The position numbers and the translations under genes were made by a program. This document shows positions 30,176 through 39,928 of a stretch of 62,000 nucleotides of DNA, in pieces; position 1 is the stretch's first letter, and each line of letters starts with the position of its first letter. A model generated the notes under the pieces. The model did no database searches. It was not told the origin of the DNA and saw only the letters and a list, made by a program, of their open reading frames with translations. The DNA is from Mesostigma viride (Eukaryota; Streptophyta; Mesostigmatophyceae; Mesostigmatales; Mesostigmataceae). The stretch lies in contig RPFO01000076.1 in the NCBI GenBank assembly GCA_009746045.1, positions 4,395,775 through 4,457,774 of the forward strand. Reading direction: 5' to 3'.

Positions 30176-31992
30176 GTGGTCCTGCCCCTTTGGGCGCCCC
30201 AGCCGAGGTACATTATACTCCAGATTATTCTGCCTCGAGCGCTGCGTCCGCCTCCTCGGCGTCTGTTCCTCCCTCTCCGGTCCCGTCGTCCCCTCGGTCG
30301 ACCCGGGATGTTGCAGTAGAGCCTACCCCTTCGGGTTTGCCTGATCCTCTTTCGGCGACGGTCTCGGCTATGCAGGCTCAGATCCAGTCCCTGACCACGG
30401 CGTTCGGGGCCTTCCTGGCGGCCCAAGCGCAGACTCCGGCCACGCCAGGTGGGGTGTCTGTGGTGTCCGCGCCCCCTACCCCTTTGGTTGCTTCGGCACC
30501 TGTGGTTTCGCCGGCGCCCCCTACCCCTTCGGTTGCTGCGGCTCCGACACCTCCGGTTGCCTCCGTGCCTGCCGCCGACGTTCCCGCGCCTCGGCGCGAG
30601 TCTTCAGCCCCTTCGGCTGTGCCCGCCGTCGCCCCCTCTGGGCCGTCCGCTGCGCCCTCACAGCCAGTTCGTGGTTTCTTCAGCGACCCGGGCGGTCTTC
30701 CCAGGCTTTGGGAGGGCGGTCCTCCGCAGAGGATCCCGGTGCCTGACTGGAGCTTGGACGGTAACCAGTCGTATGCCGGATTGCCTGTCCCCACGGGTCC
30801 TATTTTCAACATGTGGCCTGGTGGTGCTCCACCCCCAGAGACCGGCGCGCCAGTTGCGGAGGCGGGTCCGTCGCGACCCCCTGCGGCATCGGGTCCGACG
30901 CGGCCCCCTGTTGTACCGGCACCTTCCGCGCCTGTGCCGGTTCCTACCCCTTCGTCGGCCCCTGCCCCTTCGGCCCCGCGGTCTTTGGCTGCGGTCGTTC
31001 GGTCCAGTGGCTCTGACCCGCGCGCCACCCGCGCTGCCGATTCCCTTCGGGAGTTGTCAGAGGGCGATCGGGATCGGGCCCCTTCGGTGGTGCATGCGAC
31101 TCCGGAGTCGCGCGACACGCCTGTCTTCGGGTATGGTATGTCTGCGCTCGCTTGCCGCCAGTGTGACCTGCCGCGCGCCTCCGCCGAGCTGGCCATTTCG
31201 CCCATGTCCTACGGGTTCTCCCAGGTGTGTCGGGCGCCGCGGGACCGTAACCTACCAGTTGAGACTGATCGGCCTCCTTTCGACATGGTTATTTTGGCTG
31301 ATCCGGTGTTCCAGGGTGAGATCCTGGTTCGGCGCGTCCTGTACCGCTGGGCGCGGCGCCACAATGACTTGGACACCTACGGCGGGTTCCAGTGGGCTTA
31401 CCCTCCGCCTCTGGGCATTATGGCCTCAGATGCTCTTACGGTAGATTTTCCTGCGGTGCCGGGTGCCACGTACAGCACCGTCCTTCAGCCCATCCTAGAG
31501 TGGGATGCCCGTCGTCCAGCGCCCATCCCGGGCCAGGGTTTGGACTCTCGGGGTCATCCTCCTCCCCGGGCTAGCGACTACCTCGAGACGTTCGGGTCGC
31601 GACAGTGTGCCCGCCGGTGGCGCTCCCGCGAGATTCGGCATATCCGGTTGTGGCCGTCCAACGTGGAGCCCCTGGTAGATCTGTTTTTCCCGACGGGTAT
31701 GCGCCCTCGGATCCGGTATCATCGCCTGCTCCTTCGGGCTCTCTGCCTGATCGCGGTAGAGCCTTTCCTACGCCTCTTTGCCTGCGGTTTCCTGGACTGG
31801 GCCCGGGGCCAGGTCGTTCTTACACAGCATAGGTACTACTGGGCCTTCCTGGGCCTTTTCCCTGACGGCGTGTGGGCCGATGTTTTCCTCACTGTAGATA
31901 GGCACGACAATGCTGAGGATGTGTCTCACTACCAGGCTTACCTGGATGTCCTGCTGGCCTCCCGTGGTACCTACCAGACGGATGGCCATTAG
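30176..31992 (+). pseudogene. GypB-1 downstream accessory ORF, 3' part
   Basis: This continues the ORF begun at 21845 after CopE and its target duplication; the uninterrupted gene would have about 767 codons. It contains a short helical segment (SATVSAMQAQIQSLTTAFGA), likely a coiled coil, then a long Ala/Pro/Ser-rich linker. A conserved block follows (FSDPGGLPRLWEGG, VPDWSLDGNQSYAGLPVPTG), then a second low-complexity linker. The C-terminal domain of about 290 residues is rich in Trp and Arg (VRRVLYRWARRHNDLDTYGG, HIRLWPSNVEPLVDLFFPTG). In GypB-2 the linkers differ freely while the blocks are kept, as expected of a translated protein under selection. The function is unknown; it could be a structural protein or a nucleic-acid binder. 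Confidence 0.72.
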
Positions 31993-32361
31993 ATAGAGGG
32001 CCTTAGGCCCGACCTGAGGGTGTTGTCCCTCCGGTATGTAGAGTCGCCCTCATGTTCTGGCCAGTTGACTGGTCGTTCTTGGTCCTTGGTGCTGATTGGT
32101 TTACTCTGTGTGTCCTGCCCAGTGCCGTTCCCCCCGGCAAGGACTTTGTTCCAGGCAGTTAGGGGAACCTACCACCAGGCTTGGTGCTGGCTAACCCTAC
32201 ACCTCCAGGCGTGGTGGTGGAGACCGTGTGAACTATTGGTGCTTTGTATCTTGGATGGCCTGCCGACTGTGTTAGTGTGTGCTGGGTGCATTAGGTTTCC
32301 TACCCCTTGTTTTCCTCCCTGTGCGTAGGGAGAGGGCTCCCTACCTTTGTGGGGGGGGAGG
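31993..32361 (+). other. GypB-1 3' untranslated region and polypurine tract
   Basis: No ORF is seen. TTTGTGGGGGGGGAGG directly before the 3' LTR is the likely polypurine tract for plus-strand priming. Confidence 0.7.
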
Positions 32362-32936
32362 TGTTACGTCGCGTAACAATTCGTTGTAGTTACGGACGTA
32401 AATTAGGTCTTTTGCCTCGGTTGTCCCCAGGTTTACGTTTAGGCTCCTACCGGGACATTATTGTCCTCGTAACAGTACTGTGGTACATTGGGTGCCGTTG
32501 GGCGCCGCGCCGCGTACTTTACTAGTGGTCCTGATCCTGTGGTAGAATGTAGTGGACCAGCGTGCATCAGTAGATGTAGTGGACCAGCGTGCATCTGTAG
32601 GCGAGGGCCATGTCGGCCCGAGCGTGTTGGACCGTTGGTGACCATTTATGCGCGTTCTATCCCTTGTGTGTGCACTCGGCGTGTGTTAAATGAATTAACA
32701 CATATAGGCTTGGGTCACGGCAGTTTAGTTGTGTTTCCTTCCTCTTTTCCTGGAGTAAACGGGTTTGATTAAATGGCCTATGGCATATTACAGTAGTACA
32801 TAATATGTAAATGCATTGAGATCTGGTTCGTCTCGGTCGTCTTTCGCTAGGGGTGTAAATAGAAGCGGCCTCACTAGTTTAGGTAGTATCAGGACCGGTA
32901 GAGGTAGAGGTGGCGGCCGAGGCTTGCGGCGTAACA
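32362..32936 (+). repeat. GypB-1 3' LTR (575 bp)
   Basis: It matches the 5' LTR at 12563-13134 almost base for base, with an added 3 bp near 32802. GTACA (32937-32941) follows as the second target duplication. Confidence 0.95.
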
Positions 32937-32941
32937 GTACA

Positions 32942-33192
32942 GGTCATGGGTGAGCAGGCACAAGACGTCTTCTACTTGGGTGATGGATCCTGAGAGCCAG
33001 TCTGTGGTGCTTCTCTCCTACCCAGGGACATGCCTGCGTTATGTTGCCCAGATGGCAGCAGGGGCTGCAGAGACGTGCATGGTGCTGCAGGTCAGCAGGA
33101 ACTGGCCAGACTTGGTTCACATGGTGGAGCAGTTTCCCTTGTTTGGGACCAAGGGCAAGGATGGCGTGAATGGGGATTGGTATAGCCTGTGA
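32942..33192 (+). pseudogene. GypC 3' ORF, second part
   Basis: Continuing in frame from 12557, it encodes about 83 residues (RSWVSRHKTSSTWVMDPESQ, LLSYPGTCLRYVAQMAAG, ending GVNGDWYSL) and stops at 33190-33192. The clean continuation across GTACA confirms the nesting. The product is not recognised. Confidence 0.45.
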
Positions 33193-33589
33193 AGAACAGA
33201 GCTGAGCAGGAAGAGGATGGGGAAGGATGGGGGAAGAGCATGGAAGGTGCTTTGGATTGTGGTGTGAGGGGGGATTCCAGGATGGATGATGGGGGGGGGG
33301 GCTCCAGTCCAGTTCTGATGTTCCAGTCCAGAGTAACTTCCAGGTTCCAGGATGCTGAATGGAAGACCTTGTATTATGAGATGTGTTTATCTGGATTTAT
33401 AGTAGATAAGGTAGTGACTTGTCTGCTGTAGAAACCTGTGACTAGATGTTTATGAGATAGGAGGCCCTGTTTCCAGGGATGTAAAAACCCATCTGCTTTT
33501 CCCAAGAGATGGTGGATTTCTGTTCAATGTTCCTCTGCCTTCAAGAGTTGGCTATTGGACCTGGGAGGTCCAGTTTTGAGGGGGAGATA
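33193..33589 (+). other. GypC 3' untranslated region
   Basis: Purine-rich sequence without a convincing ORF. It includes a run of ten G near 33292 and ends in GAGGGGGAGATA, the polypurine tract before the 3' LTR. Confidence 0.6.
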
Positions 33590-34368
33590 TGTAACAAGCA
33601 AAAATGACTTTGTTGTTACATCCTTTGTTTTGTGAATGTTTGGCTTTTATTCGAGGACTTTTGGATCAGTATTGAGAAAGTTATGAGGTTTCTAAGACGA
33701 CGGTACTTGGAGCTGATACTTTGTCAACCAACTGATAGGAACCCTCATTGGTCGTGGCCTGATCCACGTAGGGTTGTAGTTTGTTGGCTGATACTACTGA
33801 TAGGAGCCCTCATTGGTCGTGGCCTGATCCACGTGGGGTTATAGTTTGTTGGTCGGTACTACCAAGTCTTAAATGTTCCTTTGGGACTTTGGTGCTTACT
33901 ACAGATTCAGGATCTCATGTACAGATTCTGCCAGGCTGTTGGCGTTGTTGTTCTGTTTTGTGTGACTAGGATGGATACGAGGATCTTGTTTAGAATTCCA
34001 TGATTTTGATTGGTTCTTTTCAGGCTAAGGTTGAGGCATGCTCGACAAGCACGTCGATATCAAGGACGTGGGGTCGCCATTATTGCTACGTTGGTTTTGA
34101 TTCATCATGGTATAATAAAGCTTGTCTTTGTTGTCCATTCATAAGAGCCCCTTGGCTATAGACGTCCTTCAGTTCCACAGAGGTCGTCTATACACGAGCT
34201 TGTCTTTGTGTCTACAAGGGGTTGTGATTCCCTAAATCACGTGCTGTGGAATTTCCATCTCAACGTTGCTCGGATACTTGAAGTTCTGCAACTCAAGAAA
34301 GCAACCCAGGTAAAAGATCTTTCATATTGGACTGTGGATGATGCTGATGATCATTTTTAGTCGTTACA
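33590..34368 (+). repeat. GypC 3' LTR (779 bp)
   Basis: Direct copy of 5851-6627 with about 20 differences, many clustered at about 33880-34060. It is followed by the second GTCTA (34369-34373). Confidence 0.93.
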
Positions 34369-34373
34369 GTCTA

Positions 34374-34815
34374 AAGACGAAGGACAACTGCCGAAAGCTG
34401 AAATGGAATGATGGTTGTATTAGCAATAATACAATGAGAGTAGTGTAAGCTTGAGGGCTCAGAATGGAACGTCTGGGCAAACTCTGGTCCTGCGGCACTC
34501 CCCAGTGCTACGCCTATATGCCTATGGCAGTGCTACCTGCAGCACCTACCGGTGGACAACTGGACACTGCAATGCCATGCAACCACGTCACTAGCAACCA
34601 GCTAAGACTCGGCCCGTCAGGCCCGGCTACACCGGACCTGGCGGGTCGATCTAGCACCTAGGAACAGTCTGGCACTAACTGCACGTCAGTCCACATGACG
34701 CCTCAGTACCGTACGCCCTGCCGTACAGTACTGAGGTGTCCCGCTCAGCCGCGGTAGGCAATACGCGGCGCGCAGGCCGGAAATCCGTGTGTCAGCCTAA
34801 GCATCTCATCTAACT
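34374..34815 (-). repeat. CopA-1 5' LTR, upstream part
   Basis: On the minus strand this begins AGTTAGATGAGATGC at 34815 and matches the CopA-2 3' LTR (50861-51316). GypC separates it from its last 16 bp at 5835-5850. It holds the LTR hairpin at about 34697-34741, with arms near GCCTCAGTACCGTAC and GTACAGTACTGAGG. Confidence 0.92.
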
Positions 34816-36218
34816 GTTGTCCTTCGTGAATCACCCTGGGACAATTCCCTGAGGGAATCGGCAGCGCGGGTGGCGCGAGGATCCTGACCGGTGGACCGAA
34901 CAACCGCGGCCAAAGACCGCGAGGCCGAAGGAGGAGGGACCGGAGCAGGGGCTGACGCAGGGGCAGGAGCCGACACCGCCGCAGGGGGCACTGGTAAAAC
35001 AGGAGGTCGCGCCGGACCTGAAGCCAGAGGGGGCCGTGACGGACCCGCCAACGACGCAGGCGCGCCGGTCTCCGTTGCCGGTGCACCCTCAGGCCACATG
35101 TTAAAAATGGGGCCCGTAGGGACAGGCAGGCCTGCATAAGATTGACTACCATCCAGGCTCCAGTCAGGAACCGGAATCCTCTGCGGAGGACCACCCTCCC
35201 AAAGTCTGGGAAGCCCGCTAGTATCGCCAAAGAAGCCCCGCGACGTCTGCGCCTGAGCGGGAGGAGGCTCGGAAGCAGCGACGGAGGGCGAGCTAACAGG
35301 GGCAGGAGACTCCCGCGTAGGCGCAGGTACAGCGGTAACAGGCGCAGAGGCAGCAGGAGTCGCAGGAGCCACCGGAACCACAGCGACCGTGGGCGCAGGC
35401 GGGGGCGCGGGCGAAGCCGTAGTCGCCGGGGCGACAGAAGGGGTAGGGGGCGCGGATCCAGCCGGCGTGGCCGGGACCTGCGCCTGGGCCGCAAGGAAGG
35501 CCCCAAACGCCGTGGTCAAAGACTGGATCTGAGCCTGCATAGCCGAGACCGTCGCCGAAAGAGGATCAGGCAAACCCGAAGGGGTAGGTTCCACTGCGAC
35601 ATCCCGGGTCGACCGAGGGGACGACGGGACCGGAGAGGGAGGAACAGACGCCGAGGAGGCGGACGCAGCGCTCGAGGCAGAATAATCTGGAGTATAATGT
35701 ACCTCGGCTGGGGCGCCCGAAGGGGTAGGACCACTAACCGCTAGTCCCGCCGACTGATCAGCTATCTCCATGAACTCTACGGCCCGTAAAAGGTCGCAGG
35801 GGTTCTCGTCTACCTCAGCATCACCCTCAGCTGGAAGCCACGGGAACACCTCCCGTAGGCAGGTACGGCCCACAGGAGTGGAGAGGTAGGAGAACACACG
35901 GCAACACCGGAGAACCGCATCTATCTGCCCCAAGGCGGGACAGCTGGAACCACACCCCAACAAACAGTGTCCGGTATCATCGAACCCGTGCAGGACAAGC
36001 TGGTGCGGCTCATCAGGGGAAGGACCATACCACGTGACCCCGAAGAGGGCCGCCCTGACTAAGCCCGCATGTTGGGCCTGAAGGGCCGGCTGCACCACGC
36101 CACCCGGGTAACTTGATCGCGACACCCAGCGGCCCGGAAGGGCCTCGAAATACAGCTCAGGGTCCGGTGGGGGCGGGGACGGCAGCGAGCTCTCAGCCGG
36201 AGGGGTAGGCTCTGACAT
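34816..36218 (-). pseudogene. GypB-2 downstream accessory ORF (cut by CopA-1)
   Basis: Starting at ATG 36218, it encodes 467 residues of the same protein as GypB-1 21845-22333 plus 30176 onward, here without CopE. It reads straight through the place where CopE sits in GypB-1 (SGPTPSGAPAEVHYTPD). The N-terminal domain is nearly identical in both copies. The Ala/Pro linker differs in sequence and length, and the WEGGPPQRIPVPDWSLDG block is kept. The ORF runs a few codons into CopA-1 LTR sequence and stops. Function unknown. Confidence 0.75.
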
Positions 36219-36295
36219 GACGGCTGCGGAGGGGCGGGGACAACCAACCAACCGTCGACAGCAGACATAACATAAGAGAGGAGAAGGTCTACAAC

Positions 36296-37980
36296 TTAAA
36301 GCTTATGCAGGGTTTTATACTCCTGTAGCAGGCGACTACACCCATCTAGCTCACTCTCAGTATACCAGACCTTATCTACCTCACTACGAGCATACATCCA
36401 CTTCACCTTATACTGGCGCTGGGTACCGCGGCCTTTTTTGATATCTCTATGGGCCACGATACCCTCTACCTCATCCTCTACCTCACCAGTATCCGGGTTA
36501 TGCTCTAAAGGGGCAGGGGCCAATTCTCTACCAGCGAACGTGCTCTGATGATAGAGCTTCAGCTGGCTTCTATGAAAGGTGCGAGAGTGGGTCTGCCAAG
36601 AGGTAGGAATATCTATCTCATACAGAAAATTACCTACTCTAGACAACACACGGAAAGGTCCTAAGAAGGCGGGCCTAAGTTTCACTTTCAGTTCAGCTTC
36701 GAACTTATGAGCGAAGCGGCCAACACGGGGGCCTTCTACTAAGACTAAATCTCCTATTTCTATCTCAGGTGCTCTTCTATCTAATGAGGCACGCAACCTA
36801 GCAAGGTATTTGGCCTGCGCCCTATGGTATCCTGCAATAGCGTTGTCGTGTGCATTCTTCATCTTATCTAATAACGCCTGCACACCTTCTACAGTATCCC
36901 GGGACACATCATCCTTGTCCCTTAAAGGACTAGCTAAAAGAGAGGTAGGGGTAAGAGGTTGTCTACCAGTATCTAGGAAGAAGGGTGTATAACCATGCGC
37001 AGCCTGAGGGCAATTGTTAAGGGAAAACTCTACCAAACATAGGTAATCCTCCCAATCACTCCCAGAGCCATTCACATAGTGACGCAGAGCTTCTTCCACT
37101 ACCCTATTCAAACGTTCTACTAAATGAGACGAGGAGGAGTGGTAGGCAGTACCGAAGGTGACCTTGGTACCGATAGCAGCGAAGAACTGCTGCCAAAAAT
37201 CAGAAGTGAATAACTTATCCTTATCACTAATAAACTGCCTACTCAAACCATGATATCTATATACGTTATTAAGGTATAGGCGTGCGCAATCGCGTGCGGT
37301 GAGTTCTAAGGGACACGGCACGAGATGACACATACGAGTAAAACGATCTACAAAAACAAGGATCTGGGCGTTACCTCTATCATTCTTCCTAAAAGGTCCT
37401 ACAAAATCCATCATAATGGAGTCCCACGGCATGATGGGATCAGGTAAGGTCCTAGGCTCTGCTATCTGTCCTACATTGTTGGGTTTCATCTCCTGGCAAG
37501 ATTGACAGGTTCTAACATACTCATCTACATCCTTTAAAAGGGAAGGCCAGTAGTAAGAGCGGGCTACTAGGTCCCGTACCCGTTTACCACCCTGGTGAGC
37601 AGCTAAGTCATGCAACTCAAAGAGCAAGGAGGAGCGACAGATAGGAGGGACATACAGGCGCCATTGAGGGGGAGAATCTGCTATCTGCACATATAAAAAT
37701 CCACCTACAAATTTACAAGGGTGCTTGCCTAATTGTTGGGGATGGGCAGCAATGGCAGCTAATGCTTCCGGCTCAGTGGCCGTAAATCTACTAATAAGAC
37801 GTTCGAGATCAGAGGTAGGCGTCGCTACAGAGGTATCCAGAACAGGTTTAAAGAGATCTCCTACCGCCTTGCCAAAGAGAAGGGGAGGTCCTAGAGGAAC
37901 TATGTGTTCATAAGACTTTCCTGACCTAGTCGCTATATGGCTAAGCGGTATAGAAATTTTATTTTTCCCCTCCCCCCCAC
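36296..37980 (-). pseudogene. GypB-2 integrase with chromodomain
   Basis: This frame covers the end of RNase H linker, the integrase zinc region (HDLAAHQGGKRV, CQSCQEMK), the catalytic core (MMDFVGPF, FISDKDKLFT, SSHLVERLNRVVEE), the C-terminal region and the chromodomain (IVAHRDIKKGRGTQRQYKVK). It stops at 36296-36298. It is intact from about 37975 on, but is separated from RT by one G missing in a run at about 37972-37978 (eight G in GypB-1, seven here). Confidence 0.9.
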
Positions 37981-39454
37981 CGAGACCACAGGAAGGGCCT
38001 CACACGGGAGAGAGAGTCCTACGTGAGAAAGGAGATCAGGCATGCGAACAGCTGTATGAAAGAGGTAGGCATAGGATTCATCATCAGGTAGTTCACCATA
38101 CGGGGTTACACCCATAGTAGTAGGAACTAGAGTAGTATTGAGAACATCAAGGTCCTCGAAAAAGGAGTAATCTGCACGACGAGAGAGTGCATCTGGTACT
38201 ATGTTATCTACACCCTTAACATACTGAAGTTTAAAAGGGGAGAACTGTGCTAAAAACTCCATCCAGCGCGCTTGACGAGGGGTAAGGTTGGGTTGTGAGA
38301 GAAGATGGGTAAGAGGGCGGTGATCTGTCTGGATAACTAATCTATAAGGATCAATCTCACAGGGTTCATTCAGACAAACATCAAATTGAGCACCAGTGCT
38401 GCCACGCGTGGCAACAGTACACCACAGCTAATAGCTCTTGCTGGTGGACGGGATAGTTACGCTCCGCAGGAAGCATTGTCCTAGAGATATACTCGATTGG
38501 CTGTAAGCCCTGACCCTGATCCTGGAGAAGGACGCCCCCTATAGCTACCTTGCTAGCATCTGTGGCTACAACAAAGGGTTTAGTAGTATCCGGTAGGATG
38601 AGTACAGGAGGGGAGAGGAGTAGGGATTTTAGACACTGAAAAGCCGACTGACATTCACTACTCCAAACAAAGGGGATATCCTTCTTTAATAGATGATTAA
38701 TAGGAGCTGCTATAGTTGCGAAACGCGGGATAAAACGCCTATAGTAAGAAGCAATTCCTAGAAAACTTCGTACACCTTTAACGTCGGTAGGGGTAGGCCA
38801 TTCCTGAATTGACTTAGTCTTATCCGGGTCGGTAGCGACCCCGGCATCTGATAGAACGTGCCCTAAGAATGGGACACTTCTACCAGAGCGAACTTTAGCA
38901 CGGCGCGCCCATAAAGAATTTTCAGCCATGATTTCTAATACTTTCTTTAAATCACGTAGGTGCGTTTCAAAATCAGGAGAATAAATAAGGATATCATCTA
39001 AGTAAGCTTGAGCACAAGAACGGTCATGCTCAGATAAAGAAACAGAGGAGAAGGAAGGATCCTTTAAATCAGAGGACACTTGAGGAAGGTGGGAATTTCC
39101 CATAACAGGTCTAAGCACTTCATTCATTAACATTTGGAAAGAGGCAGGAGAGTTACAGAGTCCCATAGCCGCTACTCTAAACTGGTAATGCCCAAAAGGG
39201 GTAGCAAAGGCGGTTTTGTGGCAATCCTCAGGAGCTATACGTAGTTGCCAAAAACCATCCGCACAATCTAGTACTGTGAAACAGGTAGAACCTTTAACCT
39301 TATTAAATATATCATCAATACGAGGTAGAGGGTATTTAGACTTCACAGTAATATCGTTTAGCTTCCTATAATCAGTAACTAGGCGAAACTTGCCATTTGG
39401 TTTAGGAACTAACAGGACACCAGCGGAGTAGGGGGAGTTACTAGGCTCTATCAA
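37933..39454 (-). pseudogene. GypB-2 reverse transcriptase and RNase H (two frame breaks)
   Basis: RT begins at LIEPSNSPYSAGVLLV because about 0.5 kb (protease end and RT start) is deleted. It has all RT motifs from FRLVTDYRKLN through AQAYLDDILIYS to PFVVATDASKVAIGG of RNase H. Near 38393 an 8-bp deletion (TCCTTAAA, compared with GypB-1 19660) shifts the frame. RNase H resumes and reads to about 37975, where a G-run indel breaks it again. It is homologous to GypB-1 18600-20100. Confidence 0.9.
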
Positions 39455-39928
39455 TCCTGCTTCTAATAGTGATTTTATTATCCTGATGCCAATCTAATCC
39501 TAGTAATACATCAGCTGTAGTGATAGGGCCTATAGTGGCCGTCAGGTTGACCGTACGTCCTTGTATGACCAGGGGAAGGGACACCGTACCCGGGGAATGA
39601 CTGGTGCGACCGTCAGCATAATGGACAGTGACAGTTTTTGTGTGAGGGGTAGGGACTAGTCCTAAACGCCTAACTAGGGCCTCGCTCACAAAGGAGCTAG
39701 CCGCACCGCTATCCACTAACACAGAGACATTCAAGAGTTCATCAGCATGCAGGAAGGGGTCTACAACAGTATGAGGGACGGTTAAGCCACCATTCAAGAA
39801 CATAAGAGGACGCACGCGTAGTGGTAGGGATGATTCAGCTCCTACAGAGGTTATAAAAACAGGCAAGCAAAAATTATTATCTGGGGTATTATCTAAGGAC
39901 CTGTCCAGGTTACCCCCGGCTGACAGGC
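39455..39928 (-). pseudogene. GypB-2 protease (3' end deleted)
   Basis: The frame matches the GypB-1 protease through DSGAASSF and ADVLLGLDWHQDNKITI, then fuses to RT sequence (a segment around CACTATTAGAAGC). GypB-1 has ATTACTATTAATT and TCATTATTAGAAGC at the two edges, so the deletion probably went through short homology. Both catalytic motifs survive. Confidence 0.85.

Larger units (their letters stand above)
12563..32936 (+). mobile_element. GypB-1, chromovirus-type gypsy retrotransposon (holds a TIR element and CopE)
   Basis: Direct LTRs (12563-13134 and 32362-32936) with TGTTACG...CGTAACA ends are flanked by an exact GTACA duplication (12558-12562 and 32937-32941). Without its two insertions the element is about 10.7 kb. 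The gene order is leader, a small RGG-rich ORF crossing the LTR edge, a hybrid-binding-domain ORF, gag, protease, RT-RNase H-integrase-chromodomain, and a large downstream ORF. The LTRs are almost identical (the main difference is a 3-bp indel), so the insertion is recent. Two later insertions and one frameshift disable it. Confidence 0.95.
5851..34368 (+). mobile_element. GypC, LTR retrotransposon with decayed interior (holds GypB-1)
   Basis: The element is bounded by direct LTRs (5851-6627 and 33590-34368) with TG...CA ends (TGTAACAAG...CGTTACA) and a 5-bp target duplication GTCTA (5846-5850, 34369-34373). Without the nested GypB-1 (12563-32936) it is about 8.1 kb. After the 5' LTR, TTGGTATCGGAGG resembles the usual primer-binding site for initiator Met-tRNA. 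GGGGGAGATA precedes the 3' LTR as a polypurine tract. The interior holds only fragments of coding sequence. It inserted into the 5' LTR of CopA-1. Confidence 0.92.

Noticed and set aside
30378-31205. 275-codon ORF opposite the GypB-1 accessory gene, and 200 codons at 35142-35744
   Set aside because: GC-rich sense sequence keeps the complementary frames open. The composition is Gly/Arg/Ala-rich and is not conserved between GypB-1 and GypB-2, unlike the sense frame.
21845-31992. Envelope gene making GypB a retrovirus-like element
   Set aside because: The position fits but no signal peptide, membrane anchor or fusion-type segment is visible.
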